Assembly (NCBI GenBank): GCA_020809705.1
Contig: CP085828.1
Location: 7,226,717-7,290,716 of the forward strand
Origin: Calonectria ilicicola
Taxonomy: Eukaryota > Ascomycota > Sordariomycetes > Hypocreales > Nectriaceae
Length of the DNA stretch: 64,000 nt
Direction: 5' to 3'
Positions 57,604-64,000 of the stretch are shown here, piece after piece. A program made the translations under genes and the position numbers. Positions within the stretch are counted from its first letter, which is position 1, and each line of letters starts with the position of its first letter. The notes under the pieces were generated by a model that saw nothing but the letters and a program-made list of their open reading frames with translations, had not been told where the DNA came from and did not search any database.

Positions 57604-57920
57604 CCTCTATTTTACTCTCTATTTTACTCTTTTATTTTACTCTCCTATTTACCCTCTCTTTATTCTCTCTTTTACTCTCTATTTTACTCTCTATTTTACT
57701 CTCTATTTTACTCTCTATTTTACTCTTTACTCTACCCTCTAATACCTATTTTCCTATTTTCCTATTTTCCTATTTTCCTATTTTCCTATTTTCCTATTTT
57801 CCTATTTTCCTATTTTCCTATCTAAGAACTCTTACCTTAATACTCCCCTATAAGATCTAGAAACCTAGAAATATCTTTCCTATTAAAAAGCAACCAAGCA
57901 CTATTAGCTATAGATAGTTA
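57604..57920 (+). repeat. Tandem short repeats at the tail of the endonuclease-like module
   Basis: TTTTACTCTCTA-type units (57605-57730) are followed by about nine TTTTCCTA units (57748-57820), then a unique 100-bp tail ending GCTATAGATAGTTAAA. Compare 38030-38350 in the other copy. Confidence 0.7.
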
Positions 57921-58101
57921 AATAGTAGGGAGTAAACAAGAGATTCAAGGTAGGGTTACGGTTAGAAAAACGACTTATTCTAGGCTTGAAATATAATCTA
58001 TCTAGGTTTCCATTCCTGGCAGACTTTTAAACCTAGGTTTGAAAGATATACTAGTCCAATTTCTAGTTAATTTTTAAACCTAGGTTTACAATACTACCCT
58101 C
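57921..58101 (+). repeat. 181-bp repeat, copy 3
   Basis: Identical to 38945-39125 as far as I can see. It forms the left end of duplicate copy 2. Confidence 0.8.
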
Positions 58102-59013
58102 AATCTTATAACCTTGAATCTCCAACTATTTCTAAACCTAGGTTTAAACTATTACTAAGGTCCAGGCACTTAAGATTTAATACATACCTCAAGGCTATAA
58201 CACCCCCTGTTACGACCTGTGCAACCGGGCGCACGAGACCCTATTTAATAGCTGTTATCCGTACCTGTAATTGCAAGCATTGCGATTATTGACTTATCTT
58301 TTGGCCTGACGGGCTAATTGACGTAATGGGAAGTACGGATCCTTACACCCCTCCCCTTCTAAAATATCAGACCTACAACCACAATAGAGACCAAATAAAT
58401 CCCATCTGCCTAGCTGTATAACTACTTTGATCTCTAGAAAAAGAGCCTAGTACTGCCCGCTGTGAGTTGGCTCGCAATGACAGTGCAAGTGGTAATACCA
58501 GAAACAAAAGAGCAGATATTTACCCTTTGATTTACTTACTATTGCCAGTCGAACTATTAAGGCAAGTATAAAATAGAATAAAGTAAAGAAAACTCAGGAA
58601 AAGGAGTGAATAAGTCTTGATTTTACAGTTTCTACTCCAAGACCTCGATATTCGCGTGGCGCACGTAAGTAATCACAACACGTCGCGTCTCATTATTATG
58701 AATATCCAGATATAGTCTAGTCTGACGCGTCGCATGTTTGTTATCAATCAATTTCCATAACCTAATCACACTTGCTCTATATGCTATGAATACCATGTCT
58801 TATATTTGCTTTGTATACTACTCTGTGGCTGACCCACTTGCTTGGGTATACCTGGTAAAATAATACATACTGGGTGGACTGGGAATTGTCTCCTGATGGC
58901 GGATAAAGTTCATTGCGAAGTGTCATCATAACTTTTCTTATATTAATCCCATTTCTCGACAAACCAGTGTACATACAACCATTACATTATATAAGAGTAC
59001 TACAAAACTCAGA

Positions 59014-61476
59014 ATGACCGCCAGAAAACGAACAGGGGACCACCAACCAGATCACCAGTCTGGCCGTTCCAAAAGGACCGCTAGGAACGCTCTTGGTGAT
59101 ACAGAATCTACCCTGGAGCTAGCTGAGCCATATCGTATTATCACAGCACGAATGCCAATCCATGCTCTTACACCTAAATGGAGTATTGATAGTGAGAATC
59201 GCCGAGTGGATCCAAAGCAAGTTCAGAGGCTCCTTAGCATCTTCAAAGAGGAAGGTATTAAACGGACCACAAGGGAGAACCACATCTTACTCTTGACAAC
59301 TCATGAAGATATATCCTTGATGAAGAGACATCTACACGTTCATCAAGAAGCGACAGTCGCTAGCTCAGGGGAAATGTTCTACTTTGACGATTGGCTTTCT
59401 GTTCATAATGGAAAAAAAGTCGAGATAATGGCTGGCCAGCACCGAGTTCAGGCATTGCAGTTGTACGGCCAGCAATCAGAGTTTGATGAGGAAGAAATGT
59501 GGTGGACATGCAGTTTTTATGACCAAAGTAAGTCTATTTTAGATACTTACTGCACCCTATTTCTATATTAATATAAAGTATTTTTATCTATTGTATGCAT
59601 GCATACTAATGCAATTTGAATATAGATACTCTACCAATGGATTTAAATATTCAGCTCCGCTTCAACCGAAAAGGCACAGTTATGGAGGATAATCACGGCC
59701 AAATATGGACCCAGATTGTTGCTGCATCAATGATCAATGAAAAGTTGTTACACGAGGATAAGTGCGATATTCTGAAAAAAGAGATTGCGCAAGTTCTTCA
59801 GTGGAGTGGTGATGTTCAGCGAATTGCGACCATATGGAGAAATAAGCGGTGGAGGGAGAAGACTACTGAGTGGTGTAAAACCTGGCTTGGCAGAGATACC
59901 TTTAAGATCTCTTCTTGGTACTGGATGATCAGTAAAAGAATAGATGACGTAAGTTTGAGGCTGAATTCTTTCCATTACTGCATTTATTACTAATTGTGTT
60001 TAAATTCTAGTACTGGTTCTCTGCCTTTCGAACCGTTTTGCAGACCCTTTACCAGCTACACTCAGATGCAATACAAAAGGTGTCTGGTGATGACTGGAAA
60101 GAAATGGCTAAGGCACTGCCAGCAGACCGTACAAAGAAGCAGATTCAAGAATTATTCTATCCGAGGAAGAAAAAGAGCACATCAACAAAACCTCCGAACG
60201 TCAATCAAAGTTTCTCATCGAGTTCAATGCCCAGGAGTATTGGGATGTTTATGAACGCATCATGAAAACTCCTAAACTACAGTTTCTTGACATTCACACG
60301 ATCCTAGAATTATCACCAAATCAAGGCAATATCTTAGGCGATGTCATGAAGCATGTTGTATCTTGGCTGAACCCAAGCCCCACTTCCGTGACCAATCTAC
60401 GCGACAATCAGAAGCCAGCATTACGGAAGGACTTGGTCCCCGCCCTGCAACATTGCTCGGCTCAATTTGTGCGATCGAGAGAGAAGCATCTTCTATATAG
60501 CTTGCCCTTGGAAGAATCGCCTGAATCGCCTAGATCGCCGTCTGAGACCGCCTCGGCTCTCCTACAGCACGAGATAATCGATTTTACCCGACTTCACATT
60601 AAGGCCTTCAGGGCGCCGGCGATGAAGGCCTACTTAGAGCAGAGCTGGGATATTGACGGCGACAATAATACGTACGCTACACGCTTTTTAGCTGATGAGA
60701 TATGGGCAGGACTATTGGGGATTGTTCGCCAATATAAAGGTGATGACTTCAAACTGGAGTGGACCTCATCCAACAACAAGGTCTGTCGTATCGACCAGCA
60801 CCAAACAACACGGTCTAAGATAGCTTCCGACTATGCTCAAGACCTTACTAGTTTTCTAAAGGGTATACCTGAGTTTTCACAGCTTTTGGAGACAAGCTCT
60901 TCCTCATTTCAATCAGCATTATCCCAGTGGTTTTCTCAGCAAAACGGGCTTGGGTGGAATGCAACAGCTCTAACAGCAGCGACAGCGACGGTCTCGAGCA
61001 GTGGACCTATCGTAGCGCCACGTGAGTATGCGGTCAACGCAGAGGCGGCTGATGTGACCGAAGGCAGGACCGGACCTAGCAGAACCTGCAGGAGTAAAAG
61101 CCGGCCACCTGGGGATGATGATACGCACACATCAATATTAGCTCCCAACGAAAACGCAGGGATTGATGACGACAGCAGCAACAACCAGCCTCCACGACGC
61201 CTGCTACCCTCGGCGTCAATAGGTCAGGGCCGACATATGGAGGAGGAATCGGCACCGCCACATGACCAGTCTCTAAGTCAAGCCAAAACTCGAGTAAGCT
61301 TGACAAGGGGGTTATCAGTAGGGGCCACAGAATCAACAAAAGCAACAAAAGAAACAAAAGCAATAAAAGCGAGAGGAGCAGAGCCAACATCAGCACCGAC
61401 ACCCACAACAATGCCATCAACATCGAGGAGGCTTCGAGCATCCTGGGCAAATGGAATACAAGCAGGTAGTAAATAG
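59014..61476 (+). CDS. Gene A, copy 2: ParB-like fold protein
   Basis: Exons 59014-59527, 59626-59948 and 60011-61476, with the same introns as copy 1. A five-A run at 60170-60174, where copy 1 has six, shifts the frame after YPRKKK and splits the ORF; it resumes in the original frame at 60262. At the C-terminus this copy is the more complete. Five Gs at 61307-61311 keep the frame past SLTRG into SVGATESTKATKETKAIKAR and on to a stop at 61474-61476. The two copies therefore have complementary defects. Each is rescued by the other, which argues that the original gene is intact and that the indels are recent or technical. Description of the domain is given under copy 1. Confidence 0.65.
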
Positions 61477-61983
61477 AACCGTTTTATGCGTTTTAGTATA
61501 CTGGGTAATGCTTTAATGAGGACAATAGGATTACATTTGTTCAATAAGAATCTTTCATATTTTCCCTGTTGATTAGCAACTTTACTAGCGTGTTTATTTC
61601 GCGTTTTTCTGGATTACTATTGGTAGGTGTAGAGTGATTAATGTTATTATTTGCTTATCGTTCTGGCAGGGTTATGTTTGGACTAGAATTAGTGTGGTGA
61701 TTCATGTGGTAGGATTATTTTCTTTTTCTGCTCAGCCCCTCGATACTTCTGTACTTATCCTTAAACCTCGGTTTATGATTTATTAAAAGGAAAAAAGGAA
61801 AATGGAGGCTGAAGTTTATAGGGTTACATTACATCATAAAAATTGTGTGATAATAGAGCGTTCCTTCGCGCATTCCAGCCATCATCTTTTCTCGCAACAC
61901 TGAGATATTTTATAGGCACTTTTCCAACATACACTCCAAAAACCATTGCTCTTACACCACGTATTTCGGTTGACCAGACTTTC

Positions 61984-62340
61984 ATGTTCAGGGCCATGAT
62001 GACCCATTCTCCCGAGGTGCAGGAGGTTTTTCCTCCAAGCGAAAGGATAGTCGACATTGAGCAAGAAAGCCAAGCTGGTGATCAAATGGAAGGTGTTGAT
62101 GATATTGATGATTATGTTAGCCTGGAGGCCGCCGATGAGGCATATCTTGACTTAGACAGTCAAGAGGCTTCTGAGAAGAAGGATGAGTGGGGCTCTACGA
62201 ATGACGAGTTCAAGATAAAACACTTAACTGGAGATAAGAAGATGACAGGCAAGTATATCTTTTTACCGCCCCGAACAGCACACCTAAAGTCGCTATCTAT
62301 TTATCCACGGATTCCAACTAACGTAGAAGGATGGCTTTAA
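61984..62340 (+). CDS. ORF B, copy 2
   Basis: Identical to the ORF at 43008-43364, with the same unresolved junction into gene C at 62327 and beyond. Confidence 0.4.
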   Translation: MFRAMMTHSPEVQEVFPPSERIVDIEQESQAGDQMEGVDDIDDYVSLEAADEAYLDLDSQEASEKKDEWGSTNDEFKIKHLTGDKKMTGKYIFLPPRTAHLKSLSIYPRIPTNVEGWL

Positions 62341-62404
62341 TATAGCGGAAAGGTTCATCTCGAAGACGAATGCGCCCGAATTCAACGCCACAGAAGCCCT
62401 AAGG

Positions 62405-64000
62405 ATGCTTCAATTGCGATACACGATGAACTATGGATCGCGAAGCTCTGGCTCGGGACCCGCAAGTAGCAACGACAAATACTATCCTATATTCCACCTC
62501 GACATGATAAGCATAGTTGGGCGTCCTCTCTGCCCGATTACGAACCAAGGCGGATTTTTCGACAATGTGACCTTTGCACTGAGGCACTGGCAGGCACCTT
62601 ACAGCTCCAAGCATGCAGCAAACAGTCTCCCGTTTGACCTCACCCGGCGGACCTTTCGAATTGGCACAGGAGCATCACGAGAGGTGTGGTTTATCGTCAT
62701 GCACCCAGTAGAGATCGATATTATCGAGGACCCGTCCTTGAACGGGCACCGACATCATAAGCAAAAGCAAAGGGCTTCGGATTATCATGGCACAGCTATG
62801 CAACAACATCATGCCGAGGCGCTTGCATCTTACATTGTGCAGAACATCTTCCAAGATGGAGATTTGCTAGGGAAGGGGTAGAGCCACTGTGGCAGCTCAG
62901 TGGGAAGGAATCCCAAACCCTATCCTATGATAAGTGGGCCATCTTCCAAGCTTTATTTATGGAAAGATGGGACACGTTTTCCCAACAACACAGTTACGAC
63001 GGGTTCTGGAGGCTCCATCGCCCGGCTTTTCATGCTTTCGACCATGGGGCTAATATAGAGATCAAGGTGGATGGATTGCTTCATGAGCTTCCTCGGGAGA
63101 CTCGCCTTCGCGCTGAGAGCGAGAATGTAGATAGCGATAGCGACAGCGACAGCGACGAGGATGACAGCGATGGCAGTAGTGATCGCAATGTCGACAATGA
63201 TAACATCATCAACATTGCTGATGGCGATAACGACGATCTCAGCTCTGTCAGTGGTCGAAGCAATGGCGAAGGGGAGCCCGATGCAGAGGAACGAGGACTG
63301 TTTGTGGAGGAACACATGGATGGCGATCGCGACGAAGCTCAAGCGCTCGATGGCATCGAATCACCCAGTAACCGGCCGGCCGAGCTAATTGATGCGCACT
63401 GGGCTTTGCCTAGCGATGGGCTCGAGAAATTGCGAGCAGAACTGGAGCAAAAGTATAACCTAGCCCACATTGACCAGATCTCATATGCTCTTGCTACCGA
63501 TCTCAACTGCATTCATGTCCAGTCCTCGGGCGAAGAAGAAACCGCGTGCCTGCTGGCAGACCGTAGCAAGGTGGCCGAGGAATACCACAGCACGAGAGAT
63601 GTCAATTTCTATCCTCTCGGATTCCATCGTCGCTATGGCAACTTCACGTCCCTTATGCCCCCGAGGTTCCTGATGAACCTTTGCAGAGTGATGCAGGAAA
63701 ATGCAAGCGTCTTGAACGACGGGGCTCTCGTGCTTTTCTTCGGCTTCTTTCAAGCGTACTCGAACATCAAGCGGTCGATCCGTAGCCGACCAGACGAACT
63801 GTTAGCCGCGCGCGGGTTTGCTACCGCTGCCCTGACCTTGCCACCTTCAGAGGCCCGATTGGGCGGCTCAAGAATCCAATCCAAGCAGCAGCGACTATTG
63901 AGTAGAGTCCGCGGCGAGTTCACGCCGGACCGGCCGGCTTCATCAACCCCGTTCGCACGCGAGAGGCAACAGATCAGCACAGCCATAGCCCAGGACCAGG
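62405..64000 (+). CDS. Gene C, copy 2, partial (runs off the window)
   Basis: Matches the first ~530 residues of copy 1. At 62870-62872 there are three Gs instead of four. The frame stops at 62879-62881, 158 codons in, and resumes one base shifted from KGVEPLWQLSGKE-equivalent sequence onward. Same acidic Asp/Ser stretch near 63,130-63,200. The rest of the gene is outside the window. Confidence 0.6.

Larger units (their letters stand above)
57921..64000 (+). repeat. Large direct duplication, copy 2 (A-B-C module, truncated by window end)
   Basis: Same order and orientation as 38945-45025, and almost identical. The one-base differences are A6 to A5 (60170-60174), G4 to G5 (61307-61311) and G4 to G3 (62870-62872). 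No RIP signature is visible despite a repeat length well above what RIP usually needs. Confidence 0.85.

Noticed and set aside
1..64000. tRNA and rRNA genes
   Set aside because: I found no convincing tRNA A/B boxes with a foldable cloverleaf or conserved rRNA segments by eye; a tRNAscan search would be decisive.

Overview
The window looks like a chromosomal segment from a filamentous ascomycete (Pezizomycotina). Three things suggest this: short GT-AG introns with CTNA-type branch points, fungal-only families (Zn2Cys6 regulator, Clr5 domain, DUF4188), and long AT-rich blocks of Ty3/gypsy and Fot1/pogo transposons whose decay is dominated by CpA-to-TpA changes (CAG/CAA turned into TAG/TAA), the signature of repeat-induced point mutation (RIP). 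I cannot name a species.

Layout. (1) 0-7.5 kb, gene-bearing: a DUF4188 protein, a five-exon Zn2Cys6 transcription factor lying between two inverted solo LTRs, a third LTR-like block, and a decayed alginate-lyase-like gene. (2) 7.9-32.7 kb, a RIP-mutated transposon graveyard with readable nesting: a 9.55 kb gypsy element (A), a truncated gypsy (B) in a pogo element, a 6.9 kb gypsy (C) inserted in another pogo element with a preserved TATTG target duplication, and one more complete-length pogo element. (3) 33-37.2 kb, gene-bearing: a Clr5-domain gene and a decaying membrane-protein gene. (4) 37.5-39.4 kb, repeats: a 181-bp repeat, an LTR fragment, and the C-terminal part of an ORF resembling the endonuclease domain of R2/CRE-type non-LTR elements. 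(5) 39-47.1 kb, a gene module: gene A (ParB-like fold with a GQHR motif), a short acidic ORF B, and a very large uncharacterised protein C. (6) 49.5-56.4 kb, a young 6,902-bp gypsy element (E) with two LTRs that look identical and no RIP. It has a textbook A AAA AAC frameshift site between gag and pol, and an antisense ORF encoding a perfect Zn2Cys6 cysteine pattern. (7) 56.4-58 kb, a fragment of another gypsy, then the endonuclease-like ORF in flipped orientation and the 181-bp repeat. (8) 57.9-64 kb, a second, nearly identical copy of the A-B-C module running off the window.

The main points are the very recent direct duplication of the A-B-C module (offset 18,976 bp; three substitutions and three homopolymer length changes noticed in about 6.1 kb), the antisense zinc-cluster ORF that can also be recognised in the RIP-mutated relative C, and a systematic pattern of one-base homopolymer shortfalls in otherwise young genes. 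That last pattern points to consensus-sequence errors rather than real frameshifts. Functions of A, B and C are not known to me; I describe what is visible and do not assign a role.
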